The translations under genes were made by a program, and so were the position numbers. 64,000 bases of DNA from positions 124,001 to 188,000 of the forward strand of contig CAWHUM010000018.1 of the NCBI GenBank assembly GCA_963832445.1, given 5' to 3'. This stretch comes from AWTP1-13 sp963832445 (lineage in GTDB: Bacteria > Pseudomonadota > Alphaproteobacteria > Rhizobiales > Hyphomicrobiaceae). The notes under the pieces are model-generated. The model did no database searches, had not been told where the DNA came from, and was given only the letters and a program-made list of their open reading frames with translations. This document shows positions 25,919-34,981 of this stretch, piece by piece; position 1 is the stretch's first letter, and each line of letters begins with the position of its first letter.

Positions 25919-26884
25919 TCACGCCCCGCCCCCTTCGGTCATGAGCCACGCGCCGCAGCAGGCCTTGGCCAGCTCGCGCACGCGCAGGATGTAGCTCTGC
26001 CGCTCGGTCACCGAGATCACGCCGCGCGCGTCGAGCAGGTTGAAGATGTGGCTGGCCTTGATGCATTGGTCGTAGGCCGGCAGCGCCAGCTTATGCCGCT
26101 TGTCGTTGCTATCGGGCTTCGGCGCACCCGCTTCCAGCAGCGCCTTGCATTCCTTCTCCGCGTCGCGGAAGTGGGCGAGCAGCAGCTCGGTGTCGGCGTG
26201 CTCGAAGTTGAAGCGCGAGTACTCCTGCTCGGCCTGCAGGAATACATCGCCGTAGGTCAGCTTGCGCGCATCGTCGCGGCCGTTGAAGTTGAGGTCGAAC
26301 ACGCGGTCGACGCCCTGCACGTACATGGCAAGCCGCTCGAGCCCGTAAGTGATCTCGCCGGAGACCGGATTGCAGTCGTAGCCACCGACCTGCTGGAAGT
26401 AGGTGAACTGCGTCACTTCCATGCCGTCGCACCACACCTCCCAGCCGAGGCCCCAGGCGCCCAAGGTGGGGCTCTCCCAGTCATCCTCGACGAAGCGGAT
26501 GTCGTGCACCTTTGGGTCGATGCCGATGCGCGCCAGGCTCTCGAGGTAAAGATCGAGGATGTCCGGCGGGGACGGCTTCATGATCACCTGGAACTGGTAG
26601 TAGTGCTGCAGCCGGTTGGGGTTCTCGCCGTAGCGGCCGTCCTTGGGCCGGCGCGAGGGCTGCACGTAGGCGGCGTTCCACGGCTTCGGCCCCAGCGCGC
26701 GCAACGTAGTCGCCGGGTGGAACGTGCCCGCGCCCACCTCCATGTCGTAGGGCTGCAGGATCACGCAGCCCTGCTCGCCCCAGAACTGCTGCAGCGCCAG
26801 GATCAGGTCCTGGAACGATCTTGTCGGCCGCAGCGACGGCGGCGCCTTGGCCTCTTTGGCCGGCTTGGCGGCTTTCTTCTGCAT
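25919..26884 (-). CDS. glyQ: Glycine--tRNA ligase alpha subunit
   Basis: 321 residues from the ATG at 26884. After a basic Ala/Lys leader come the class II synthetase blocks: SFQDLILALQQFWGEQGCVILQPYD, GAGTFHPATTLRALGP, AAYVQPSRRPKDGRYGENPNRLQHYYQFQVI, and YGLERLAMYVQG. It holds the aminoacylation site and makes glycyl-adenylate; it works with GlyS, encoded next. Upstream, a VapBC module on the other strand starts 134 bases away. Confidence 0.97.
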   Translation of the reverse strand: MQKKAAKPAKEAKAPPSLRPTRSFQDLILALQQFWGEQGCVILQPYDMEVGAGTFHPATTLRALGPKPWNAAYVQPSRRPKDGRYGENPNRLQHYYQFQVIMKPSPPDILDLYLESLARIGIDPKVHDIRFVEDDWESPTLGAWGLGWEVWCDGMEVTQFTYFQQVGGYDCNPVSGEITYGLERLAMYVQGVDRVFDLNFNGRDDARKLTYGDVFLQAEQEYSRFNFEHADTELLLAHFRDAEKECKALLEAGAPKPDSNDKRHKLALPAYDQCIKASHIFNLLDARGVISVTERQSYILRVRELAKACCGAWLMTEGGGA

Positions 26885-26970
26885 GGCTCGAGGCACGACG
26901 ATTTCGTGTTGCGCGGCGCGCACTATACGCAAACCGGGCGGGACGTCACCTGCAATTGCGTTCACCCATC

Positions 26971-27006
26971 TTGAACCGAGGGTGATATACACATATCATA
27001 TGTGTA
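26971..27006 (+). promoter_or_regulatory. vapBC promoter with overlapping palindromic operator
   Basis: TTGAAC (26971-26976), 17 bases, TATCAT (26994-26999) forms a good sigma-70 promoter. A perfect inverted repeat TACACATAT-C-ATATGTGTA (26988-27006) covers the -10 box, so a bound repressor would block polymerase. This is the usual autoregulation of toxin-antitoxin operons by the antitoxin or the complex. AGGAGG and the antitoxin ATG follow. Confidence 0.7.
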
Positions 27007-27018
27007 GGAGGCGAACCC

Positions 27019-27303
27019 ATGAACAAAATGGTCCGCAAGCAGTTTTTTATCACCGCCGAGCAGAACAAGCGGCTCAAGGCGCATGCCGCGGCCACCGGCG
27101 TGTCCGAGGCGGAGCTGGTGCGCGCCGGGATCGAGCTGCGGCTGGAGCAAAAGGACGAGAAACCAGACTGGCGCCGCCTCGCCGCCAGTTTTTCGAGTTC
27201 CTGGGCCGAGCGCGAAAACCTCGATGAGGAAATGCGCGAGATCCGCGGGCGTTGGAACCGGCGCGACCAGCTCTTGGGCCGACGGTCCAAACGCGCAAAA
27301 TGA
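27019..27303 (+). CDS. vapB: VapB-like antitoxin
   Basis: 94 residues with a strong AGGAGG site. Residues 4-42 look like a ribbon-helix-helix DNA-binding domain (VRKQFFITAEQNKRLKAHAA, then GVSEAELVRAGIELRL). The charged C-terminal half (DWRRLAASFSSSWAEREN, DEEMREIRGRWNRR) would fold on the toxin. Its stop overlaps the toxin start (ATGA), so the pair is translationally coupled. The palindrome over its promoter is the probable binding site. Confidence 0.85.
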   Translation: MNKMVRKQFFITAEQNKRLKAHAAATGVSEAELVRAGIELRLEQKDEKPDWRRLAASFSSSWAERENLDEEMREIRGRWNRRDQLLGRRSKRAK

Positions 27304-27668
27304 TCCTGGTGGATACCAATATTCTCATCGACTACCTGCGCGGGCGCCCGGACGCCATCGCTTGGCTCGAAGCGCTGGACGAGCGTACCGCCATCTCAGC
27401 CATTTCGGTGCTGGAGCTTTACGCCGGCGCCCGCAGCCAGCGCGATGAGCGAGATATCATCGCCCTGCGCGAGCAGCTTACCTGTCTCCCAGGCGGCGAG
27501 GAGATTACAGAACGCGCCGGTGCAATCTTACGACACTATCGCATGAGTCACGGCATCGACATTCCAGACGCCCTAATCGCTGCCACGGCCGAGCACCATG
27601 GGCTCCGCCTCGCCACGCTCAACACCAAGCACTTCCCGATGTTTCCCAAGCTCAAGCGCGCGTATTGA
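27300..27668 (+). CDS. vapC: VapC-like PIN-domain ribonuclease toxin
   Basis: 122 residues from the ATG at 27300, overlapping the antitoxin stop. PIN-domain acidic residues are in place: D5 (MILVDTNILID), E39 (SVLELYAG), D87/D90 (GIDIPDALIAATA), with N108 in TLNTKHF at the fourth position, as in many VapC proteins. It should be a Mg-dependent site-specific RNase, inhibited by the upstream protein. The pair sits in the opposite direction inside an otherwise same-strand housekeeping block (S49 to glyQ), which suggests insertion. Confidence 0.9.
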   Translation: MILVDTNILIDYLRGRPDAIAWLEALDERTAISAISVLELYAGARSQRDERDIIALREQLTCLPGGEEITERAGAILRHYRMSHGIDIPDALIAATAEHHGLRLATLNTKHFPMFPKLKRAY

Positions 27669-27687
27669 TCTGGCGCGCCCGCTGTGG

Positions 27688-27897
27688 CTAGCGCCGCGTC
27701 GGCCGGTAGACGCCGCTCGCCGGATCGTACTCGAGCCGGCCCATATCCTTCTCGAGGACGCCGCCGGCAGCCCGGCGCCGCAATTCCTCCTGCGCGCGCT
27801 CGACCTCCGCCGCGATCTCTTTGGTGGCGCCCCAGAACCAGCGATAGCCGGCGTAGAGACCCGCACCGACAAGGGCTAAGGCGATCAGATGTGGCAC
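27688..27897 (-). CDS. Small single-pass membrane protein, hypothetical
   Basis: 69 residues. I choose the GTG at 27897 because AAGGAGG lies right before it; the longer frame overlaps the peptidase gene. One N-terminal membrane helix (HLIALALVGAGLYAGYRWFW) is followed by a charged helix (EIAAEVERAQEELRRR) and a short tail EYDPASGVYRP. Similar proteins are found beside S49 peptidase genes in rhizobia; the role is unknown. It starts 41 bases after the peptidase stop, so probably one operon. Confidence 0.75.
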   Translation of the reverse strand: MPHLIALALVGAGLYAGYRWFWGATKEIAAEVERAQEELRRRAAGGVLEKDMGRLEYDPASGVYRPTRR

Positions 27898-27938
27898 CAC
27901 ACACCTCCTTGGGGCCCGGCGATACCTCAGCCCCGCAT

Positions 27939-28784
27939 CTACAGGCCGTATCGCGACCAAAGCGCCCGCGCCTCGATCGCCGAGACCAGATCATCGGCCA
28001 ACGACGGCCCGAATGCAAATCCGCCGGCTATTGAACTTTCAAAGCTCGGAAAACGGCGAAAGCGCGACAGCAGACCGGCCGGCGCCAGCGAAACGGCCTT
28101 CAGCCGCACTTTTTCCCCATGCAATGCGCGCATCTTTGTGCGCAGGTCGGCGATGCCGTCGATCAGGCCATGCTCCAGAGCCTTGGCGGCCGACCAGAAG
28201 CTCCCCGAGAACAGCTCCTCCTCGGCGCCGTTGAGCTTGCCGGCCCGGCGCGCCTTGACGATGCCGATGAAAACATCGTGAACATCGCGCTGCAACTCCT
28301 TGAGGCGGGCCACATCCTCCGGGCGCTCGGGCTGGAAGGGATCGAGCGCCCCCTTGTCCTTGCCGGCGGAATGCACGCGCCGCTCGATGCCGAAGCGGTC
28401 GATGAACTTGTTGAGCCCGAAGCCTGCCGAGATCACGCCGATGGAGCCGACGATGGAGGAAGGATCGGCATAGATTTCATCGCCAGCCAACGCCAGGAAA
28501 TAGCCACCCGATGCCGCGATGTCCTCGCAGAACACGTAGACGCGTTTTTCCTTCTCAGCGGCCAGCTGGCGGATGCGGCTGAAGATCAGGTGCGACTGCA
28601 CGGGCGATCCGCCGGGCGAGTTGATCACGACGGCGACGGTCGGCAGCTTGGACAGCGAGAAGGCCTTCTCGATCGGCCCCGCCAGCGAGCTGAGCGCCAG
28701 GCCCGGCCGCAACGGGGTGACCAAGCCGATCGGGCCGGAAAGGCGCAGCACCGGAACGACTGGGCTGCGGTTGAAGAAGAGCAT
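27939..28784 (-). CDS. S49 family signal peptide peptidase-like protease
   Basis: 281 residues. A ClpP/crotonase-like serine peptidase of the SppA/SohB type: PTVAVVINSPGGSPVQS, catalytic S92 in DIAASGGYFLAL, SSIVGSIGVISAGFG and the Lys dyad region HSAGKDKGALDPF (K142 or K144). Members degrade membrane-bound signal peptides or short membrane fragments. An N-terminal hydrophobic stretch (VVPVLRLSGPIGLVTPL) is weak, so anchoring is uncertain. It lies between the TrmN6-like gene and the small membrane protein on one strand. Confidence 0.92.
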   Translation of the reverse strand: MLFFNRSPVVPVLRLSGPIGLVTPLRPGLALSSLAGPIEKAFSLSKLPTVAVVINSPGGSPVQSHLIFSRIRQLAAEKEKRVYVFCEDIAASGGYFLALAGDEIYADPSSIVGSIGVISAGFGLNKFIDRFGIERRVHSAGKDKGALDPFQPERPEDVARLKELQRDVHDVFIGIVKARRAGKLNGAEEELFSGSFWSAAKALEHGLIDGIADLRTKMRALHGEKVRLKAVSLAPAGLLSRFRRFPSFESSIAGGFAFGPSLADDLVSAIEARALWSRYGL

Positions 28785-28871
28785 TGGGGACGTCCTGTGC
28801 GATGAGACAAACCGGCGATGGTCGTCGTTGGGGTCGAACCCTCAAGGAATATGCGTTGGAAGTGGCCGAAC

Positions 28872-29678
28872 TCAAGGCCTGGCAGGCTCGCTCCGTACGG
28901 TGAGCGGTGCCACGCCCCGCAGAATCGCCTCCACCTCCGGCCGGAACCCGTGCTCGGGGTTGTGCAGCACAAGACCCGGCCGCAGCTCCAGGGACGCGCG
29001 GCTGCCCTTGACGGCCTGCACCAGCACGCGCGATGCCGATTCGCCTTCGCGGGGATGCAGCGGGAGAACGACGGCGCCGCCGAAACGGCCGTCGAGCGCA
29101 GTCAGGATCTCCTTGAGGGCATCGGCCCGGTGGACGAGCGTCGCCGTGCCTCCGGGCCGGGCCATGGCCGCCATGAAGCGCACCCATCGTTCGAGCGCTC
29201 CGGCCGGCATGGCATGGGCACCGGCCTTGGCAGGGTCTTCGGAGGCTGTGCCCTGCCCTTCGATATTGTAGGGCGGATTGGCCGCCACGTGGTCGAAACT
29301 CTCCGCAGCTGCCGCAAGCTCTGCGTTCTCGCGCAAAGGCCGCCCGATGTCGGCCTCGATGACATGCACGCGCTCGGCCAAGCCATTGCGCACGATATTC
29401 TCCCGCGCCAATGCGGCAAGGCGCGCCTCCCGCTCGACCAGGGTGACGCGCACTTGGGGCAGGCGTCGCGCCACGGCCAGGCCGACCACACCGACGCCAG
29501 CGCCCACATCGAGCACGCGCTCGCCCTCGCGGGCAGCTATCGCGGCAGCGAGCAAGACCCCGTCGAGACCCGCACGATAGCCTTTGACCGGCTGCAGCAC
29601 GTCGAGCGCCCCGCCGAGAAACGCGTCGGCGGTCACGGTGGAGGCCAGCGGCGCCTCGGAGGATCTGACATCGCTCAC
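28872..29678 (-). CDS. tRNA1(Val) (adenine(37)-N6)-methyltransferase-like enzyme
   Basis: 268 residues with a GTG start at 29678 that overlaps the DUF2007 stop (GTGA), so the two are coupled. SAM-binding motif RVLDVGAGVGVVGLAVA near residue 55 and the N6-adenine catalytic motif NPPY at 134-137 define the TrmN6/COG4123 class. The opening FLGGALDVLQPVKGYRAGLDGVLLA is typical. It would methylate A37 of tRNA-Val; related enzymes modify other adenines or RNA. Downstream is the S49 gene. Confidence 0.88.
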   Translation of the reverse strand: MSDVRSSEAPLASTVTADAFLGGALDVLQPVKGYRAGLDGVLLAAAIAAREGERVLDVGAGVGVVGLAVARRLPQVRVTLVEREARLAALARENIVRNGLAERVHVIEADIGRPLRENAELAAAAESFDHVAANPPYNIEGQGTASEDPAKAGAHAMPAGALERWVRFMAAMARPGGTATLVHRADALKEILTALDGRFGGAVVLPLHPREGESASRVLVQAVKGSRASLELRPGLVLHNPEHGFRPEVEAILRGVAPLTVRSEPARP

Positions 29679-29914
29679 GCCTGCGTCTCGTCATCGTTGA
29701 TGAGCCAAACTTCCAGGCCGGCATCGGTCAGCGCCCGCCGGGCGGCTTGCCAGTCGGTGGCATCGACCAGCAGCCGGCGCGGAAAGGCGCCGATGGAGCC
29801 TTCGGCGACGCTCATGAACTGGTCGGCAAGAAAGTTTGTGATTCCAAGTTCATGCAGAACGGCTTGGGCGAAGCTGATCACCACCGCATCGTTGCTGCGC
29901 AACAGCTCACGCAT
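29675..29914 (-). CDS. DUF2007 family protein
   Basis: 79 residues from the ATG at 29914; an earlier TTG would add nine residues but family members start MxELLRxND. The PII-like DUF2007 domain is clear: NDAVVISFAQAVLHELGI, FMSVAEGSIGAFPRRLLV, AGLEVWL. It may bind a metal or partner protein; role unknown. It overlaps the methyltransferase start and is divergent from the polyprenyl synthase gene. Confidence 0.88.
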   Translation of the reverse strand: MRELLRSNDAVVISFAQAVLHELGITNFLADQFMSVAEGSIGAFPRRLLVDATDWQAARRALTDAGLEVWLINDDETQA

Positions 29915-29978
29915 CGAAGCAAACCCTTGCTGCTCTTGCAACTTGGCGGATAAGGCGCTTCTGTCGCGGTCGGCAAGC

Positions 29979-30007
29979 TTGACTGGTCCAGGGACTGCTA
30001 AAATATA
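29979..30007 (+). promoter_or_regulatory. Possible promoter of the polyprenyl synthase gene
   Basis: TTGACT at 29979-29984 is followed at 16-17 bases by the AT-rich AAATATA (30001-30007). It lies about 40 bases before GGAGGTAGG and the GTG start at 30047. Confidence 0.45.
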
Positions 30008-30046
30008 TGTTTGGGCGGGCCAACACTAGTTGGAGGTAGGACGGTT

Positions 30047-31064
30047 GTGGGCGTTGTCGTCCCATTCGAGGACCCGCGAGATCCCTCCGAGGGTCTGCAG
30101 CCGTTGCTCGACATCGTCGCCCAGGACATGGCGGCGGTCAATCGCATCATCCTGGACAAGGCAGTCTCGAACGTCGAGCTGATCCCCAAGCTGGCGCACC
30201 ACCTGATCGATTTCGGGCGGCAAACGGCTGCGCCCGATGCTGACGATCGCGGCGGCCAACCTCTGCGGCTACCAAGGGGACGGACACATCCGCCTGGCCG
30301 CGGCGGTGGAGTTCATGCACACGGCGACACTGCTGCACGACGATGTCGTCGACGGCAGCGACTTCCGGCGCGGCAAGGCGTCGGCCCGGCTGGTGTGGGG
30401 CAATCAGGCGAGCGTGCTGGTTGGCGACTTCCTGCTCGGCCAGGCCTTTCGCATGATGGTCGATGTCGGCTCGCTGCCTGCGCTCAAGATTCTGTCCAAC
30501 GCCGCCGCCGTGATCGCCGAAGGCGAGGTGATGCAGCTCGCCGCCGCCAAGGATACCTCGACCACAGAGGACGAGTACCTGGCGATCATCGCCGCCAAGA
30601 CGGCGGCCTTGTTCTCGGCGGCGACCGAGGTGGGGGCGGCGATGGCGGGCCGCCCGGCAGCGGAGCAGACTGCGCTCAAGTCCTACGGCCGCAACCTCGG
30701 CATCGCGTTCCAGCTCGTCGACGACGCCCTCGACTACTCGGGCGACAGCGGGCGGCTTGGCAAGTCGGTCGGCGACGATTTTCGCGAGGGCAAGATCACG
30801 CTGCCCGTGATCTTGTGCTTCCGCCGCGGCGGTACGGCCGAGCGCGCCTTCTGGCAGCGAACGCTGAGCGAGGGAAAGATCGAGGATGGCGACCTCGATC
30901 ACGCCGTCAAGCTCATGAAGAAGCACAGTGCCATCGAGGCCACGCTCGAGCGCGCCCGGCACTACGGGGCCATCGCGCGCGACGCGCTGGCCATCTTCCC
31001 CGATGCACCGCCCACGCGGGCGCTGGCTGGCGTGATCGGCTTTTGCGTCAATCGCGCGAACTGA
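30047..31064 (+). CDS. ispB: Polyprenyl diphosphate synthase (octaprenyl/decaprenyl type), frameshifted
   Basis: I start at the GTG at 30047, behind GGAGGTAGG. An extra T in the TTT at 30211-30213 breaks the frame; removing it restores LIDSGGKRLRPMLTIAAANL. About 338 residues. The first Asp-rich motif is LLHDDVVDGSDFRRG, the second QLVDDALDYSG, plus LVGDFLLGQAF and GDDFREGKITLPVI. It makes the long isoprenoid chain for ubiquinone. The neighbourhood with ispE and ETF-QO supports a quinone role. The homopolymer indel is probably a sequence error, as the gene should be essential. Confidence 0.92.
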
Positions 31065-31076
31065 GGCAGTGGCCGC

Positions 31077-31949
31077 TCAGGCCTCGGCGCATCCCTGCAG
31101 CACGGTAGGCTTGACCCACCAATCGGGGTGGATGCTGGCGATGCGTGCGGCCGCCGCCGCCGCCTGGTCCTGATCGGCGAAGATGCCGAAGCAGGTCGGG
31201 CCGCTGCCCGACATTGCGGCCAGGCGGCACTCCGGTTCCGCTTCGAGCGCCGCCTTGACGTCGCGGATGGGGGGCAGAAGCGCCATCGCCGGCCGCTCCA
31301 GGTCGTTGCCGTGCGCGCGCATGTAAGCAACGAGGTCGACCAGCCGGGAAAGATCGGGCGCGACGGGTTTGTGCCGTGCCGCCGGCACCGCCGCAGCGCC
31401 GAGGGCCTTGAACACGTCCGCGGTCGCAAGCGGCAGGCGTGGATTGACCAGGACCGCGTTCGTCGACGGCAGGCTCCGGACCGGCGCTACCTTCTCGCCG
31501 ATGCCCCACACGAAGGCCGGGCGGGCGCCGACGCAGACCGATACATCGGCCCCCAAGCGCATCGCGATGTCAGACCAGGCGATAGTGTCCGCGCGATCCC
31601 CGTTCGCTTGCCTGACGGCCCGCAGCAAAGCCGCCGCATCCGCCGAGCCGCCGCCGAGACCCGCTGCGACGGGCAGGTGCTTGTCGAGCCGCACCGAGCC
31701 CAGTACCAGCCGGGCGTCGGCGCCGCGCAAGAGGGTCATCGCGCGAACGAGCAGGTTCTCGCCGCCGATGTAGCTCGCGAACGGCCCCGCCACGGTGACG
31801 CTGCCGCCGGTGCCTGGATCGAGCGTCACCACATCGTGAATGTCGGCGAACGTGACGAGGCTCTCGAGCTCGTGATAGCCGTCCGGCCGCTTGCCCAGCA
31901 CCTGCAGCGTCAGGTTGATCTTGGCGTGGGCGAGCTCGCGGACCGGCAT
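31077..31949 (-). CDS. ispE: 4-diphosphocytidyl-2-C-methyl-D-erythritol kinase
   Basis: 290 residues. GHMP kinase of the MEP isoprenoid pathway. The family start AHAKINLTLQVLGKRPDGYHEL, the ATP-binding LPVAAGLGGGSADAAALLRA (residues about 90-110), GADVSVC and the late MSGSGPTCFGIF are all present. It phosphorylates CDP-ME. It lies 80 bases downstream of the TPR gene on the same strand and is convergent with the polyprenyl synthase gene, so substrate supply and use sit side by side. Confidence 0.96.
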   Translation of the reverse strand: MPVRELAHAKINLTLQVLGKRPDGYHELESLVTFADIHDVVTLDPGTGGSVTVAGPFASYIGGENLLVRAMTLLRGADARLVLGSVRLDKHLPVAAGLGGGSADAAALLRAVRQANGDRADTIAWSDIAMRLGADVSVCVGARPAFVWGIGEKVAPVRSLPSTNAVLVNPRLPLATADVFKALGAAAVPAARHKPVAPDLSRLVDLVAYMRAHGNDLERPAMALLPPIRDVKAALEAEPECRLAAMSGSGPTCFGIFADQDQAAAAAARIASIHPDWWVKPTVLQGCAEA

Positions 31950-32029
31950 GACTGCAGCTCAGGCGCACCCTGCGAGCCGTCCGGCACGATTCTGTGCCGC
32001 CCGAGCCGGCTTGCTGCCGGCCGCCGCGA

Positions 32030-33820
32030 TCATTGGAAGGACGGCGACGAAGGCTTGGCGGTGCGCCGCTTGCCGCGCTCCTGCCGCTCCGGCTTGCCGC
32101 GCTTGGATTGGCGCGCCACCGCCGGCAGGCCGTGCTCCAGCTTGTGCCGGATCTTCTCGGCCTCGACCGGCTCGGGCTGCAGCGTCAGCGCCTGGTCCCA
32201 CTGGAAGCGGGCCTCGCGCTCGCGGCCGACGCGCCAGTAGACGTCGCCCAAGTGATCGTTGAGGGTGGCATCCTCGGGTCTGAGCTCGACCGCGCGCTCT
32301 AGGTGCTTGAGCGCCTCCCTGTAGTTGCCGAGCCGGTAGTACGCCCAGCCCAGGCTGTCGACGATGTAGCCGTCGTCGGGCTTCAGCTTCACAGCCTTCT
32401 CGATCAGCGCCATCCCCTGGCGCAGATTGCGATTGTGATCGATCCACGTGTAACCCAGGTAGTTCAGCGCCAGGGGCTGGTCGGGGCTCAGCTGCAGCGA
32501 CTTCTGCAAGTCGGCCTCGGCCTCCGGCAGCTTCTTCAGGCGCTCGTAGCAGGTGCCGCGCGAATAGTAGAAGGCCCAGTACTTCTGCTCGGGCCGTTCG
32601 ATCAGCGCGATGGCCCGCGAATAGTACTCCGCAGCCTCGGCATACTGCTTTTGTCCGCGCATGATCGAGCCCAGCGCCTCCAGCGGGCGGATGTCGGTTG
32701 GATGCGCGCTTGCGAGCTTGTCCAGCAGCTCCTTTGCCTCCTGCACGCGCTCGAGCTGGTTGAGGTTCAGGGCCTTGCGGATGTCGACGATGACTTCGAG
32801 CGGCGTGCCTCTGGGAACGCGGTCGTATGCGGCAATGGCTGCGGCATAGCGCTTGGCGTTCTCCTGGGCGGTGGCGAGCGTTACCAAGGGGAACATGGAA
32901 TCAGGCGTGAGGTAGAGGGAGAACTGCAGGAGCACGACGCCGATGCCCAGGTTGCCCTCACCCGAAAGCGCCTCGCCAAGTCCGTAGAACACTTCCGCCA
33001 AGCCTTCGGCGGGAGTGCGGACCAGCAGCTCCGGCCGCTTGCCGGCTTCGATCTGCTCGAGCAGCGCGCGCGCGCTTGGATGCGGTTCCGATTTGGCCCG
33101 CTCGACGTAACCGCTGATGATGCTCTGCGCGAGTTTGGTGTCCCCGGCACGAGCAGCGTGGCTGGCGAAGGCCAGCGTAATGCGCAGCGTGCGCTGGTCG
33201 TTCTTGGAAATGCGCTCATAGGCGGCCCGCGCATCATTGGGCCGTCCCGCGACGTCGGCGATCAGAGCGCGGTGGTAGCGCAGGAAGTAGCTGGCCCAGT
33301 CGGGGAGCTTCTGCGTCTCGAGAAGGTCGAGCGCTGCTTGAGTGTTGTTCTGTGCCTGCAGTATCCAGGCGCGAGCCAGTGCGCCGGTGAGCTCGCCGAG
33401 CGGATGAGCGCTGGCTTCCGCGAAGTGGGATTCGGCCTCGGTGAAGCGGCCGGCCTTGAAGGCAGCAAGACCCAAAAATGTGCGGGCGGTGCGGTGGGTT
33501 GGCTGCGCCTTTACAAGCTCGCGTGCCAGCGTCTCGACGCGAGCCCAGTTGCCCTCGCTCGCATCCATGAGGAACGCGAATTCGACCAGCACTTGGTTTT
33601 CGGGATCGCGCTGCAGGGCCTCGCTGTAGTACGCGGCAGCAGCCAGCGTGTCGTTCTGACCACGCGCAAGGCGGCCGGCAAGGTAGCTGCCGAGCAACGA
33701 GCGCGGCTGCTCGCGTTCCGCCGCATCTCCCACTCCCGCCGTCGCAGGCGGGATGCCGGCCAGCAGGCCCAAGACAGCGACCGACAGGATCCTGAGGAGC
33801 ACCAAGGAGCGTGCGCGCAT
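32030..33820 (-). CDS. Secreted tetratricopeptide-repeat protein
   Basis: 596 residues from the ATG at 33820, which has AGAGGTGA before it and opens a signal peptide (MRARSLVLLRILSVAVLGLLAG, cleavage near ATAG). The mature protein is almost all TPR-like helical hairpins: AAAYYSEALQRDPENQ at the start and LGWAYYRLGNYREALKHLERAVELRPEDATLNDHLG near the end. The C-terminus is basic. The order ETF-QO / TPR / ispE is widespread in alphaproteobacteria. It probably works as a periplasmic scaffold; no catalytic domain is visible. Confidence 0.88.
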   Translation of the reverse strand: MRARSLVLLRILSVAVLGLLAGIPPATAGVGDAAEREQPRSLLGSYLAGRLARGQNDTLAAAAYYSEALQRDPENQVLVEFAFLMDASEGNWARVETLARELVKAQPTHRTARTFLGLAAFKAGRFTEAESHFAEASAHPLGELTGALARAWILQAQNNTQAALDLLETQKLPDWASYFLRYHRALIADVAGRPNDARAAYERISKNDQRTLRITLAFASHAARAGDTKLAQSIISGYVERAKSEPHPSARALLEQIEAGKRPELLVRTPAEGLAEVFYGLGEALSGEGNLGIGVVLLQFSLYLTPDSMFPLVTLATAQENAKRYAAAIAAYDRVPRGTPLEVIVDIRKALNLNQLERVQEAKELLDKLASAHPTDIRPLEALGSIMRGQKQYAEAAEYYSRAIALIERPEQKYWAFYYSRGTCYERLKKLPEAEADLQKSLQLSPDQPLALNYLGYTWIDHNRNLRQGMALIEKAVKLKPDDGYIVDSLGWAYYRLGNYREALKHLERAVELRPEDATLNDHLGDVYWRVGREREARFQWDQALTLQPEPVEAEKIRHKLEHGLPAVARQSKRGKPERQERGKRRTAKPSSPSFQ

Positions 33821-33997
33821 GTCACCTCTTGCCGGGAGCGTTGGCTGCATCCCCGATTTTTCCTGCAACGATTTACGCTAGCAGAGACGGCTTTGGATTG
33901 CGACCCCTACTCCGGCGCAACGCCAATCACTTGTGCAGGAGTGTTGCCGCAGGCTTGGGCAAGACTGCCACAGTAGGCGTCAAGCGCCAGATACCTC

Positions 33998-34955
33998 CTA
34001 AGCAATTTTGAACGCTCGCTGCAGATGGGTTGCCGCCATTGCAATCAGGCGGTCGGAGTCGGCGACGAGGCGGCCCATGCTCAGGAAGCCGTGAATCTGG
34101 CCGGCAAAGCGCTCGAGCGTCACGGGCACCTGGGCCTCGGAGAGCGCCTTGGCGTAGGCCTCGCCGTCGTCGCACAGGGGGTCGAAACTGGCCGTGACGA
34201 CGAGCGCGGGAGGGAGTTTTGCAAAGTCGCGCGCCCTGAGCGGCGATGCCCTCCAGTCGGCCTGGTCCGTCGCGCCGCGCAAGTAGTTGTCGACGAACCA
34301 TTGCATGGTGGTCCGGCGCAGCGGCAACTGGTCGGCGTGGCGGAAATGCGAGGGCAGCACGAGCGCCATGTCGGTGACGGGATAGATCAGCACCTGGTAG
34401 GCGAGCGCCGGGCCGCCGTTGTCGCGCGCATCGATGCGCCACTACGGCCGACAGGTTGCCGCCGGCGCTGTCGCCGCCGACCGCCAGGCGCGCGGCATCG
34501 ATGCCGAGGCGCGGCGCGTTGTCCGCAATCCAGCGCGTGGCAGCGATGGCATCCTCGGCGGCGGCAGGGAACTTGTGCTCCGGCGCCAGCCGGTAGTCGA
34601 CGGCGACGACGATTGCGCGCGCCGCGTTGGCGAGCGCGCGGCAGACCTGGTCGTGGCTGTCGAGGTCGCCGATCACCCAGCCCCCGCCATGGAAGAAGAC
34701 GAGCGCGGGCTGCAGTGAGCCCTCGTCGGCGCCGTGGCCGCGGTAGAGGCGCAGCGGGATGGGGCCGGCCGGGCCGGGTGCCTCGAGAGCTGCGACCTGT
34801 GCGACCTGGGGCGGGTCGGGCTGCAGCACCGGACGTGTGGCGAGATAGGCGAAGCGCGCCTCCACCGGCGTCATGGTCTCGAGCGGTGGCCGGTTTGCCG
34901 CCACGATCAACTCGCACACGAATTGAGCATCGGGGTGCAACTTCTCGGTGGACAT
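33998..34955 (-). CDS. Alpha/beta hydrolase fold esterase (HSL family), frameshifted
   Basis: About 319 residues. Hormone-sensitive-lipase family signs: oxyanion HGGGW in LVFFHGGGWVIGD, VDYRLAPEHKFPAA, and nucleophile GGDSAGGN. The frame breaks near 34427-34437; the other frame continues LAYQVLIYPVTD, the Asp region SFDPLCDDG and the His in GQIHGFLSM, ending KIA at 33998. It hydrolyses short-chain esters. It lies between ETF-QO and the TPR gene, where many relatives have no gene, so it looks like an insertion in that conserved block. Confidence 0.87.
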
Positions 34956-34981
34956 TTCCGTTTCCTACGCGTCGCTGCCAA

